The notes: generated by a model not told the origin, from the sequence alone. DNA of 20,492 nucleotides from Pseudomonadota bacterium (GCA_023416965.1 JAEZGJ010000235.1:1-20492); one strand, 5' to 3'. Counted from the stretch's first letter, positions 8,811 through 17,879 are shown. Numbers and translations are program-made.

Positions 8811-10077
8811 CGACAGTCGATACCGAACCACCGCGGCCGAGGCCGCTTCCACACCGACACCTGCCAGCGCGCAGCCCGGGGACCCACCGAGACCCGGGGC
8901 CGAACGCGCCGCCGACAGAAACGACCGCTGGGTCGACAGGCTCATGGCGCGGCTGCGCCTCAGGGCCGCCGCCTCCGCCCGCCAGAATCTCGAGGACGTG
9001 CTTGAGGAGAATGCGCCCGCCGCCGCCGGCTTCTCGCCGGAAGAGCGCTCGATGCTGCGCAATATCCTCGACCTCCGCGAAAGCCGGGTGAACGATCTCG
9101 CCCAGCCCCGCGCCGACATCATGGCCGTGCAGAAGGACGTCTCCCTCGCCGACCTGATGCAGACCTTCGAGGACGCCGGCCACACGCGCCTCGTTGTGTT
9201 CGACGACACGCTCGACGACCCCGTCGGCATGGTCCACATCAAGGACCTCGTGAAGCATTTCTTCGCCGAGGCGAAGAAGGCGACGCGCAAGCGCCGCTCG
9301 AAGGCCGCCGAGGCGGCCCGCGATGGGGATGCCGCTCCGGCCGAAAAGCCGACCCCGAAGGTCGTCCCGGGGCTCGACCTCGGCGCCGTCGACCTGAAGG
9401 TCCCGCTGTCTGCCACGCGGCTGATCCGGCCGATCCTCTTCGTGCCGCCCTCCATGCCCGCCATCGACCTCCTCGCGCGCATGCAGGCGACGCGCATCCA
9501 GCTCGCCCTCGTCGTTGACGAATATGGTGGCACGGACGGTCTCATCGCCATGGAGGACATCGTCGAGAGCATCGTCGGCGACATCGAGGACGAGCACGAC
9601 GTCGACGACGGGAAGACCATCGCCCAGCTCGCCGACGGCGCCTATATCGCGGATGCCCGAGCCACCCTCGACGAGGTTCGCGAGGTGCTCGGGCCGGACT
9701 TCGACCCGGGCGAGGAGATGACCGAGGACGTCGACACGATCGGCGGCTATCTCACCGTGGTCGCGGGCCATGTGCCGGTGCGCGGCGAACTCGTGCCGGG
9801 GCCGGGCGAGCTCGAATTCGAGATCGTCGATGCCGACCCGCGCCGGGTGAAGCGGGTCAAGATCACCCGCGGCCGCGGCCTCATCAGCCGCCCGCCGGCG
9901 CGAGGCCGGCGCCGGGACGAGGAGGTGCAGTCCGCGGTGGCAGCCGCCGCCTCGGCCCCTTCGGGCTCGTCCATGGCGACCCCGGAGGCCGCTCCAGCGG
10001 AGGTGCTCCCCGCGCCTGCCGAGCAGGCGCCGCGGCCGGCACCCGCATCGCCGGACCTGCGGAGCGACAAGACCTGA
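8797..10077 (+). CDS. CorC/HlyC-type CBS-pair protein
   Basis: A 426-residue soluble protein with no membrane segment. After a low-complexity N-terminus (1-45), the VLEEN...GFSPEERSMLRNILDL region (69-93) leads into two CBS domains (about 100-158 and 205-262) and a C-terminal CorC/HlyC domain (about 275-358) including DVDTIGGYL. Relatives are linked to magnesium/cobalt efflux (CorC) or annotated as hemolysin-like (TlyC); the true role here is uncertain. Two additions stand out: a Lys/Arg/Ala-rich linker between the CBS domains (159-190) and a Pro/Ala-rich tail of about 65 residues (361-426). The ATG at 8797 lies inside ybeY (14-nt overlap). Next is lnt, after 96 bp. In E. coli too, ybeY, corC (ybeX) and lnt are neighbours. 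Confidence 0.9.
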   Translation: MPDPSDSRYRTTAAEAASTPTPASAQPGDPPRPGAERAADRNDRWVDRLMARLRLRAAASARQNLEDVLEENAPAAAGFSPEERSMLRNILDLRESRVNDLAQPRADIMAVQKDVSLADLMQTFEDAGHTRLVVFDDTLDDPVGMVHIKDLVKHFFAEAKKATRKRRSKAAEAARDGDAAPAEKPTPKVVPGLDLGAVDLKVPLSATRLIRPILFVPPSMPAIDLLARMQATRIQLALVVDEYGGTDGLIAMEDIVESIVGDIEDEHDVDDGKTIAQLADGAYIADARATLDEVREVLGPDFDPGEEMTEDVDTIGGYLTVVAGHVPVRGELVPGPGELEFEIVDADPRRVKRVKITRGRGLISRPPARGRRRDEEVQSAVAAAASAPSGSSMATPEAAPAEVLPAPAEQAPRPAPASPDLRSDKT

Positions 10078-10153
10078 CCCGCCGGCGCTTGACCCCGCTG
10101 CCCACCTGTCGGACACGGCAGCCATGAGCGGAGCACTGCGCGATTCGCCCGGA

Positions 10154-10166
10154 CGCCCTGCGGGCG
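10154..10166 (+). other. Small hairpin before the lnt start
   Basis: CGCCC (10154-10158) and GGGCG (10162-10166) can pair around TGC, ending 7 nt before the lnt GTG. It has no following T-run, so it is not a terminator. It occupies the place where a Shine-Dalgarno would be expected. Confidence 0.3.
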
Positions 10167-10173
10167 CCGCACC

Positions 10174-11787
10174 GTGACGGTGGGCGGCCTGGCGCGCGGG
10201 GTCATCCTCGCCTGGGGATGGAGGAGGACGGGGCTGGCCTTCGGCGCCGGCGCCGTGGCGGCCTTCGCCATGCCGCCTTTCGGCGTCTTTCCCGTCCTCG
10301 CCGTCAGCTTTCCCGTGCTCGTCTGGCTCCTCGACGGCGCCTCCGCCGCCGGCGGCGGCTGGCGTACCCTCCTCGCCGCCGCCCGCACCGGCTGGTGGTT
10401 CGGCTTCGGCTACCACCTCGCGGGCCTGTGGTGGGTCGGCGCCGCCTTCCTGGTCGAGGCCGACCGCTTCGCCTGGCTGCTGCCGGCGGCCGTCACCCTG
10501 CTGCCGGCGGGCCTCGCCCTCTTCACCGCCTTCGGCGCCCTGGTCGCGCGGCTGCTCTGGCGGCCGGGGGCGCGCCGCATCCTCGCCCTTGCCTTCGGCC
10601 TCACGCTTGCGGAGTACCTTCGCGGAACCGTTCTGACCGGCTTTCCCTGGAACCTTTACGGCTATGCGCTGACCCAGTACCTCTGGCTGGCACAGGGCGC
10701 CGCCGTCGTCGGCATCTACGGCCTGACCCTTGTGGCGGTCCTCGTCTTCGCGAGCCCGGCCGTGCTCGGCGACGAAGAGGCAGGACCCACCACCCGTTAC
10801 GCCGTGCCGGCCGGCGCCATCCTCGCCCTGATGTGCCTCGCGCTGTTCGGTGGGTGGCGCGTCTCGACGACCGATGTGGCCTTCGTGCCGGGCGTGAAAC
10901 TCAGGATCGTCCAGCCCGCCATTCCCCAGGACCAGCGGTTCCGTCCGGAGGCACGGGACGAGATTCTCGCCCGCTATGCCGAGCTCTCCGACAAGCCGAC
11001 CTCGCCCGAGCGCGCGGGCATCCGCGACGTCACCCACGTGATCTGGCCCGAATCGGCCTTCCCCTTCTTCCTGATCTGGGATCGCGAGGCGCTGTCGAAG
11101 ATCGCCGACCTCGTGCCGCCCGGGGTGACCCTGATTACCGGTGCAGCCCGGCCCGACGAGCCGCTTCCCGGCCGGCGCGACCCCCGCGTCTTCAACTCCG
11201 CCTATGTGATCGACTACGAGGGGGTCATCAACCAGACCTACGACAAGGTCCATCTGGTGCCCTTCGGCGAATATCTGCCGCTCCACGACCGCCTGGAGGC
11301 GCTGGGACTGGAGGCCATCACGCGCCAGCGCGGCGGCTTCTCGGCGGGTGACCGCAGACGAAGCCTCCTCGTGCCGGGCGCACCGCCCGTCGGCATCCTC
11401 ATCTGCTACGAGGTCATCTTCCCCGGCGCCGTGACAGCGCCGGACGTCCGGCCGCAATGGCTTCTGAACCTCACCAACGACGCTTGGTTCGGCTTCACTC
11501 CGGGGCCCTACCAGCACATGCACCAGACGGCGGTCAGGGCGATCGAGGAGGGCCTGCCTGTGGTTCGCGCCGCGAACAGTGGTATATCTGCTCTCGTCGA
11601 CCCTCTCGGGCGAACCCTCAGATCCCTGCCGCTCGGCGCCCGTGACGTGCTGGACGCCGACCTGCCGAAGGCCCTGCCGGTTACCGTCTTCGCACGGGCC
11701 GGCCATGTCCCATTGGCTGTCGCAGGCCTGGGGATAGTGTTGATCCTGCTCCGCAAAAACCGCCGCAGCGTTGTCAGGCCGACCTGA
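10174..11787 (+). CDS. lnt: Apolipoprotein N-acyltransferase
   Basis: A 537-residue inner-membrane enzyme that transfers the third acyl chain from phospholipid to the N-terminal Cys of lipoproteins. The first about 230 residues hold several hydrophobic membrane segments; a nitrilase-like periplasmic domain follows. The catalytic triad is visible: E293 in VIWPESAFP, K358 in YDKVHLVPFGEY and C411 in ICYEVIFP. A final membrane segment lies at about 508-526. The GTG start at 10174 has no Shine-Dalgarno, but the N-terminus (LARGVILAWGWRR, then PPFGVFPVL) matches the form of rhizobial Lnt proteins. The Sinorhizobium homologue is known as actA, needed for acid tolerance. Confidence 0.96.
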   Translation: MTVGGLARGVILAWGWRRTGLAFGAGAVAAFAMPPFGVFPVLAVSFPVLVWLLDGASAAGGGWRTLLAAARTGWWFGFGYHLAGLWWVGAAFLVEADRFAWLLPAAVTLLPAGLALFTAFGALVARLLWRPGARRILALAFGLTLAEYLRGTVLTGFPWNLYGYALTQYLWLAQGAAVVGIYGLTLVAVLVFASPAVLGDEEAGPTTRYAVPAGAILALMCLALFGGWRVSTTDVAFVPGVKLRIVQPAIPQDQRFRPEARDEILARYAELSDKPTSPERAGIRDVTHVIWPESAFPFFLIWDREALSKIADLVPPGVTLITGAARPDEPLPGRRDPRVFNSAYVIDYEGVINQTYDKVHLVPFGEYLPLHDRLEALGLEAITRQRGGFSAGDRRRSLLVPGAPPVGILICYEVIFPGAVTAPDVRPQWLLNLTNDAWFGFTPGPYQHMHQTAVRAIEEGLPVVRAANSGISALVDPLGRTLRSLPLGARDVLDADLPKALPVTVFARAGHVPLAVAGLGIVLILLRKNRRSVVRPT

Positions 11788-11810
11788 CGCAAAGAGCGTG
11801 CGTCAATTTA
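11785..11810 (+). terminator. Weak hairpin overlapping the lnt stop codon
   Basis: TGACGCA (11785-11791) and TGCGTCA (11799-11805) are exact inverted repeats around a 7-nt loop, and the first three bases are the lnt stop codon. The following ATTTACTT is T-rich but broken, so termination would be inefficient at best. Confidence 0.35.
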
Positions 11811-11811
11811 C

Positions 11812-11858
11812 TTGTAACGATCTGCACAATTAGTCATAAGCACATTGCGGGACGCAAT
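11812..11858 (+). promoter_or_regulatory. Candidate promoter with operator-like palindrome for the xre gene
   Basis: TTGTAA (11812-11817) and CATAAG (11835-11840) lie 17 bp apart in the most AT-rich stretch of this gap, each matching four of six consensus bases. Immediately downstream, over the expected transcription start, is a perfect palindrome ATTGCG-GGA-CGCAAT (11844-11858). A GC-rich hairpin (GCGCCG 11868-11873 with CGGCGC 11886-11891) follows in the roughly 160-nt leader. A repressor bound at the palindrome would block initiation; autoregulation by the downstream HTH protein is inference. Confidence 0.45.
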
Positions 11859-12004
11859 CCTGCCGCTGCGCCGTGTGATTTGGTGCGGCGCGATGGGGGT
11901 GATATGGTCGCCCCCGCGACGTGAGGCCGCAAGGCTCCTGTCGCAAGCCGGGGGGCTTGTCGGGTGGGTTTCTCGAAGGCGTGCGGAGGCACGGAGAGTC
12001 TTTG

Positions 12005-12424
12005 ATGGTTGTTAAGAAGTCCCCGAACCCGATCGACAAGCACGTCGGAAGCCGCGTTCGCATGCGGCGCATGATGCTCGGAATGAGCCAGGAAAAACTC
12101 GGCGAGCGTCTCGGCCTGACGTTTCAACAGGTGCAGAAGTACGAGAAGGGCACCAACAGGATCGGCGCCAGCCGCCTGCAGCAGATCGGCGCCATTCTCT
12201 CGGTGCCCGTTTCCTTCTTCTTCGAGGGCGCGCCCTCGGGTGAGCCGGCCCCCGAGGGCGGCTTCTCCGACGTCGCCGCCGCCTCCTACGTCTCGGACTT
12301 CCTGTCCACGAGCGAGGGCCTGGCGTTGAACCGTGCGTTCATCCGCATCAAGAACCCCAAGGTCCGCCGCAAGATCGTCGATCTCGTCAGCGCCTTCGCG
12401 GGCGACGAGGAGGAGGCCGTCTGA
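12005..12424 (+). CDS. XRE-family HTH transcriptional regulator (PhrR-like)
   Basis: A 139-residue DNA-binding protein with a Cro/C1-type helix-turn-helix at about 13-67. MSQEKLGERLGLTFQQVQKY holds the two central helices and is followed by EKGTNRIGASRLQQIG. The C-terminal half is short and acidic, with no recognised ligand domain. The same type of regulator sits between lnt and metK in many Rhizobiales; in Sinorhizobium the neighbour of actA/lnt is phrR, a low-pH-induced regulator, so this may be an orthologue (inference from position and fold). ATG at 12005 is preferred over upstream in-frame starts because GGAG (11993-11996) precedes it and the HTH then starts where relatives do. It has its own candidate promoter and a strong terminator, so it is probably monocistronic. 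Confidence 0.93.
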   Translation: MVVKKSPNPIDKHVGSRVRMRRMMLGMSQEKLGERLGLTFQQVQKYEKGTNRIGASRLQQIGAILSVPVSFFFEGAPSGEPAPEGGFSDVAAASYVSDFLSTSEGLALNRAFIRIKNPKVRRKIVDLVSAFAGDEEEAV

Positions 12425-12446
12425 CGACGGCCTTCCCGCAGGCCTG

Positions 12447-12485
12447 AGGCCGGTCGTTCTTTTTTGCGAACGAACCGGCCTTTTT
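12447..12485 (+). terminator. Intrinsic terminator of the xre gene
   Basis: AGGCCGGT (12447-12454) pairs with ACCGGCCT (12474-12481), and inside it CGTTC (12455-12459) pairs with GAACG (12468-12472), with a single bulged A at 12473 and the loop TTTTTTGC. The 13-bp stem is followed by five Ts (12481-12485). It isolates xre from metK. Confidence 0.9.
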
Positions 12486-12677
12486 GCCATATTCGGACTT
12501 GACCGCCGAACAAGCTGTTGCCAAAAACTCGGCCGGCTTGGGCGCCGGGCGATGTGCGCGTCGCCGGCTGCCGCGCGTCTTGCCAGGCGGGCGGTTGTTC
12601 AAATCCGGTTCACGGCGCCACCGATACGACGGCGCCCCGCCCCGATACCCGTGGGCTCTTGCTCCTGGAGGACTTTC
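12486..12677 (+). promoter_or_regulatory. metK promoter and leader region
   Basis: TTGACC (12499-12504) is a good -35 candidate, flanked by the inverted repeat TTCGG (12492-12496)/CCGAA (12506-12510); the -10 (CAAAAA, 12522-12527) is poor. The leader contains GGCGCCG at 12541-12547, which can pair with either CGGCGCC at 12613-12619 or CGGCGCC at 12630-12636; the last two are part of an 8-bp direct repeat. These are mutually exclusive folds. No SAM-II consensus is visible here. The leader ends with GGAGGA (12667-12672), 5 bp before the GTG start. Confidence 0.4.
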
Positions 12678-13943
<1,266 letters not shown>

Positions 13944-13969
13944 GGCGACACGTTCCTCGACAGATAGGG

Positions 13970-13999
13970 AAGGGGGCCTCGCGCCCCCTTTTCTGTTTT
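13970..13999 (+). terminator. Intrinsic terminator of metK
   Basis: AAGGGGGC (13970-13977) pairs exactly with GCCCCCTT (13983-13990) around CTCGC, followed by TTTTCTGTTTT. It lies 26 bp past the metK stop. Confidence 0.92.
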
Positions 14000-14090
14000 C
14001 AGGCTCTTGCCAAGGCAGCGTTTGACACCGATGAAGCTCGACCCCTGAGGGCGCAGTTCTCCCGCGCCGGGCAAGAACCCGAACCCGATC

Positions 14091-14798
14091 ATGACCGACG
14101 AGACGACGACCGACGACAAGCGCCTGGCGGGGCAGGGCTCCTTCTTCGGCCGCCGCAAGGGCAAGGCGCTGCGCCCGCATCAGGCCGACCTGTTCGAGAG
14201 CCTCCTGCCGCGCCTGCGCGTCGATCCCTCCAGGCCCTGCGACCTCGCCGGGCTCTTCCCGCGGCCGGTCGACGGCTATGTGCTGGAGATCGGCTTCGGC
14301 GGCGGCGAGCACCTCATGCGCGAGGCGACCGCCCATCCCCATCTCGGCTTCGTCGGCGTCGAGCCCTTCGTCAACGGCATGGCCAAGATGCTGGCCGAGA
14401 TCGAGCGCCGGACCATCGACAATGTCCGCCTGCACACCGAGGACGCGGGTGTGCTGCTGCCCTGGTTCCCCGATGCCTCGCTCGAGATCGTCTATCTGCT
14501 CTATCCCGATCCCTGGCCGAAGACGCGGCACCACAAGCGTCGCTTCGTGTCGGACGATACCGTCCGGCAGTTCGCCCGCATGCTGAAACCGGGCGGCGAG
14601 TTCCGCTTCGCCACCGACATCGATCACTACACGGCCTGGACGCTGGCGCGCCTGTTGCGTTCGCCTGATTTCACCTTCGCGGCGCGGACCGCCGCCGACT
14701 GGACAACGCCCTGGCCGAACTGGCAGTCGACCCGCTACGAGGCCAAGGCGCTGCGCGAGGGCCGCACGCCGTGCTATCTGACCTTCCGGCGCAACTGA
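14091..14798 (+). CDS. trmB: tRNA (guanine-N7-)-methyltransferase
   Basis: A 235-residue SAM-dependent methyltransferase that makes m7G46 in tRNA variable loops. The SAM-binding motif LEIGFGGGEHL (65-75) is followed by E91 and D118. The family hallmark YPDPWPKTRHHKRR (138-151) and the C-terminal STRYEAKALREG (213-224) are intact. Length is normal. No clear Shine-Dalgarno precedes the ATG at 14091, and a TTGACA at 14022-14027 has no matching -10, so its promoter is not identified. It follows the metK terminator, as commonly in this gene order. The ABC permease begins 16 bp after its stop, suggesting a shared transcript. Confidence 0.96.
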   Translation: MTDETTTDDKRLAGQGSFFGRRKGKALRPHQADLFESLLPRLRVDPSRPCDLAGLFPRPVDGYVLEIGFGGGEHLMREATAHPHLGFVGVEPFVNGMAKMLAEIERRTIDNVRLHTEDAGVLLPWFPDASLEIVYLLYPDPWPKTRHHKRRFVSDDTVRQFARMLKPGGEFRFATDIDHYTAWTLARLLRSPDFTFAARTAADWTTPWPNWQSTRYEAKALREGRTPCYLTFRRN

Positions 14799-14814
14799 CC
14801 GCCCGGGAGACGAC

Positions 14815-15792
14815 GTGACGGCGGCGCTGGCCCTTCTGTGCACCCTGCTGGCCGGCCTCTCGCTGATGGCGGGGCCCGTCTGGCTGCCGCCGGGCGAGGT
14901 TCTCAGGGGCCTTGCCGGCGGCGATGGCACCGCCGCCATCATCGTCGGCGACATCCGCCTGCCGCGCACCTGGCTGGCGCTCGCGATCGGCGCGACCCTC
15001 GGCCTCGCCGGCGCCGCGCTGCAGGGCCTCGTGCGCAATCCTCTCGCCGAGCCGACGCTTTTCGGCGCGCCCTCGGCGGCGGCCTTCGCCTCGGCCATCG
15101 TCCTCGCCTTCGGCGGCGTCTCCGCCCTGTCGCTGGCGCTCCCCGTCGCCGGCATGGCCGGCGCCTTCGTCTCGGTGGCGCTGCTCTTCCTCGTCGCCGG
15201 GAGGCGGGCCGGCATCACCGTCCTGCTGCTCGCCGGCCTCGCCCTCAATGCCTTCTTCGGCGCGGCGACCGCGCTCGTCCTCAACCTCGCGCCCAACCCG
15301 TTCGCCGCCCTCGAGATCGCCTTCTGGCTCCTCGGCTCGCTGGAGGATCGCTCCGTCGTCCACCTCGCCCTTGCAGGGCCCTTCATGGCGCTGGGTGCCC
15401 TGTTGCTCGCCTCCCAGGCCAAGGCCTACCGCGCCCTCACCTTGGGCGAGGAAGTGGCGGCGAGCCGCGGCGTGAGGGTGGGCCGCGCCCGCCTCGTCGT
15501 CGCCGCGGGGCTGGCGCTCGGCGTCGGCGCCGCCGTGTCCGTCACCGGCGCCATCGGCTTCGTCGGGCTGGTGGCGCCGCATCTCGTGCGCCGGGCGGCG
15601 GGCTCCGATCCCGCCCGCGTTCTGCTCCCCGCGGCGCTCTGCGGGGCGGCGCTGCTCACCGCCGCCGACACGCTTGTCCGCCTCGTCCCCGCCACCACAG
15701 AGATCAAGGCCGGCGTCGTCACGGCGCTCGTCGGCGTGCCCTTCTTCCTGTGGCGCATCCTGCGCATCCGGCGGGCGGAGGAGGGGGCATGA
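14815..15792 (+). CDS. FecCD-family ABC transporter permease
   Basis: A 325-residue, very hydrophobic protein with about nine or ten membrane segments, of the BtuC/FecCD/HmuU type that moves iron-siderophores, heme or cobalamin across the inner membrane. Visible family features are RLPRTWLALAIGATLGLAGAALQGLVRNPLAEPTLFG-type sequence near 48-84, GSLEDRS after the central helices, and GAIGFVGLVAPHLVRRAAGSDPARVLLPAA (about 246-275), the segment that contacts the ATPase. The GTG start follows GGGAGA. The stop overlaps the ATPase start (ATGA). No substrate-binding protein or TonB receptor gene is present, so the substrate cannot be assigned. Confidence 0.93.
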   Translation: MTAALALLCTLLAGLSLMAGPVWLPPGEVLRGLAGGDGTAAIIVGDIRLPRTWLALAIGATLGLAGAALQGLVRNPLAEPTLFGAPSAAAFASAIVLAFGGVSALSLALPVAGMAGAFVSVALLFLVAGRRAGITVLLLAGLALNAFFGAATALVLNLAPNPFAALEIAFWLLGSLEDRSVVHLALAGPFMALGALLLASQAKAYRALTLGEEVAASRGVRVGRARLVVAAGLALGVGAAVSVTGAIGFVGLVAPHLVRRAAGSDPARVLLPAALCGAALLTAADTLVRLVPATTEIKAGVVTALVGVPFFLWRILRIRRAEEGA

Positions 15793-16568
15793 CGGGGCTT
15801 GCGATCGATTGCTTCTCGGTGGCGCTGGGCCGCAGGCCGGTGCTGCGGAATGTCACGCTCCATGTTCCCTTCGGCACGCTGGTCGCCGTGGTGGGCCCCA
15901 ACGGCGCCGGCAAGACCAGCCTGCTGCGGGCCCTCGCCGGCCTCGCGCCGGCCTCGGGCACCATGCGCCTCGGCGGCGAGGATGTCGGCAGGCTCGCCCC
16001 TGCGGCGCGGGCGCGCAACATCGCCTACCTGCCGCAGCGCTCCGAACTCGCCTGGGATCTGGGCGTGCGGGACGCGGTCATGCTCGGCCGGCTGCCCCAT
16101 GGCGATCCCTTCGCGCGTGCGACGGCGGATGATGCGGCAGCGGTCGACGCCGCCCTTGACCGGCTCGGCCTCTCCCCCTTCGCCGACCGTGCTGTGACCG
16201 CCCTCTCGGGGGGCGAGCGGGCCCGCGCCATGCTCGCCCGCGCCCTCGCCACCGGCGCGCAGCTCATCCTCGCCGACGAGCCCACCGCCGCCCTCGATCC
16301 GGCCCACCAGCTCGCCGTGCTCGGGCTGCTGCGGGATGAGGCGGCCGCAGGGCGAATCGTCCTCGCCGTCCTGCACGACCTTGCTCTCGCGGCGCGCTTC
16401 GCCGATGCGGTCGCCGTGCTGCACGACGGCGGACTGGCCGCCTTCGGGCCGCCGGGGGAGGCGTTGTCGGACGACGTCCTGGGCGAGGTCTTCGGCCTCG
16501 CCTTCACCCGTGCGGAGGTGGACGGGCGCCGCGTGCCGATCCCCCTCGGCCCGGCGCGAGCAGGTTGA
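15789..16568 (+). CDS. ABC transporter ATP-binding protein of the FecE/BtuD/HmuV type
   Basis: A 259-residue ATPase that powers the permease encoded just before it. Walker A is GPNGAGKT (36-43), the Q-loop is LPQR (Q83), the signature is LSGGE (139-143), Walker B is LILADEP (159-165) and the switch His is H196 (LHDLALAARFAD). Class features such as LHDLxLAxRxxD match iron-complex/cobalamin importers. The ATG overlaps the permease stop by 4 nt, so the two subunits are translationally coupled. The same frame is open back to 14838 across the permease gene, but that extension is a GC artefact. Downstream, CCCC (16574-16577) and GGGG (about 16582-16586) could form a short hairpin without a T-run. 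Confidence 0.95.
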   Translation: MTGLAIDCFSVALGRRPVLRNVTLHVPFGTLVAVVGPNGAGKTSLLRALAGLAPASGTMRLGGEDVGRLAPAARARNIAYLPQRSELAWDLGVRDAVMLGRLPHGDPFARATADDAAAVDAALDRLGLSPFADRAVTALSGGERARAMLARALATGAQLILADEPTAALDPAHQLAVLGLLRDEAAAGRIVLAVLHDLALAARFADAVAVLHDGGLAAFGPPGEALSDDVLGEVFGLAFTRAEVDGRRVPIPLGPARAG

Positions 16569-16682
16569 CGCCTCCCCGCCCGGGGGCACCCGCTCCCGCA
16601 GGGCTGCGCTGCACCTCCGGGATTGCCTTCCCGCCGCTGCCCGCTAGCCTTTCCGGCTCCTCTCGACACCGGGACCCATGCC

Positions 16683-17858
16683 ATGGCCGTCATCGACCGC
16701 ATCGCCGCTTTTCACCCCGAGATGACGGAATGGCGCCGCGACTTCCACGCCCATCCGGAGATCGGCTTCGAGGAGGTCCGCACCTCCGGCATCGTTGCCG
16801 AGAAGCTGGAATCCTGGGGCATCGAAGTGCATCGCGGTTTCGGCAAGACCGGCCTCATCGGCGTGATCCACGGCCGGCCGGGCAACCGAAAGATCGGTCT
16901 GCGCGCCGACATGGACGCGCTGCCCATGCCCGAGCTCAACGACCACCTGCCCTACAGGAGCACCTACGAGAACCGCATGCATGCCTGCGGCCATGACGGC
17001 CACACCACCATGCTGCTGGGCGCGGCGCGCTATCTCGCCGAGACCCGGAATTTCTCCGGCACGGTGCATCTCATCTTCCAGCCGGCGGAGGAGGGGCTCA
17101 CCGGCGCTGCCGAGATGCTGCGCGACGGGCTCTTCGAGAAATTCCCCTGCGATCAGGTCTACGGCATCCACAATGCCTGGGACCTGCCGCTCGGCACCGC
17201 CGCCATCCGCGCCGGCACGGTGCTGGCCGCGGTCGACTATTTCACCATCACCGTGAAGGGCCGATCCAGCCATGCCGCCCAGCCCCATCGCGGGCTCGAT
17301 CCGCTGCCCTGCGCCGTGCAGATCTACGGCGCCCTGCAGAACCTCGTCAGCCGCCGCATGGACCCGCACGACACGGTGGTGCTCTCCATCGGCATGTTCC
17401 ATGCGGGAACCTCGCAGATCGTCATTCCCGAGACGGTGACCATGTCCGGCACCATCCGCACGCTCAAGCCGGCGACGCGCAAGGCCATGGACGAGCTCTT
17501 CCACCAGACGGTCCAGGGCCTCTGCGCGGCCCACGGCGTCGAACTCATCCTCGACTACAAGCGCTCCTATCCGCCGACCATCAACACGGTGGAGGAGGCC
17601 TCCGCCTTCGAGGCGGCGGCGCGTGACGTGGTGGGCGACGACCTGATCAAGACCGACCTTCCCTCCCTGACCGCCGGCGAGGACTTTGCCTACTACCTCG
17701 AGAAGGCGCCCGGTGCCTTCATGCTGCTCGGGCAGGTGACCGAGACCCACAAGGCGGTGCCGGTCCACAACGGTCATTACGACTTCAACGACGAGCTTCT
17801 TCCCATCGGCGCCAGCTGCTTCGCGCGGCTGGTGGAGCAGCAACTCTCGGGGGTGTGA
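16683..17858 (+). CDS. M20-family amidohydrolase (hippurate/N-acyl amino acid hydrolase type)
   Basis: A 391-residue cytoplasmic metallohydrolase of the M20D group, cleaving N-acyl bonds of amino acids or similar amides. The metal-site residues are visible: RADMDALP (74-81), HACGHDGHTTMLLGAA (C102 and H104), QPAEEG (E136, E137), H163 in GIHNAWD, and H362 in VHNGHYDFND. The central dimerisation domain includes GRSSHAAQPHRG (193-204). The exact substrate is not readable. The frame is open to 16623, but ATG at 16683 is preferred because MAVIDRIAAFHPEMTEWRRDFHAHPE fits the family's N-terminus and GGGA lies upstream. It converges on dcd with a 21-bp gap holding GGGCC-TGGC-GGCCC. Confidence 0.93.
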   Translation: MAVIDRIAAFHPEMTEWRRDFHAHPEIGFEEVRTSGIVAEKLESWGIEVHRGFGKTGLIGVIHGRPGNRKIGLRADMDALPMPELNDHLPYRSTYENRMHACGHDGHTTMLLGAARYLAETRNFSGTVHLIFQPAEEGLTGAAEMLRDGLFEKFPCDQVYGIHNAWDLPLGTAAIRAGTVLAAVDYFTITVKGRSSHAAQPHRGLDPLPCAVQIYGALQNLVSRRMDPHDTVVLSIGMFHAGTSQIVIPETVTMSGTIRTLKPATRKAMDELFHQTVQGLCAAHGVELILDYKRSYPPTINTVEEASAFEAAARDVVGDDLIKTDLPSLTAGEDFAYYLEKAPGAFMLLGQVTETHKAVPVHNGHYDFNDELLPIGASCFARLVEQQLSGV

Positions 17859-17879
17859 GGGGCCTGGCGGCCCAGCGCC

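Noticed and set aside
8752..11706. A minus-strand open frame of about 980 codons opposite corC and lnt
   Set aside because: A shadow of two confidently assigned genes. Its translation is repetitive and rich in Arg, Gly, Glu and Asp, with no family pattern.
12541..12622. A tRNA-like segment: 7-bp end pairing (GGCGCCG/CGGCGCC), TTCAAATCC and ACC after the stem
   Set aside because: TTCAAAT is 3 nt out of register with the acceptor stem. Its flanks do not form a T-stem, and no D or anticodon arm is visible.
12486..12677. A second SAM-II riboswitch in front of metK
   Set aside because: Neither the GATTTG loop nor the CGCTAAAAGG strand is present in the leader.
14022..14050. A trmB promoter at TTGACA
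   Set aside because: The -35 is perfect, but nothing like a -10 occurs 16 to 18 bp downstream.
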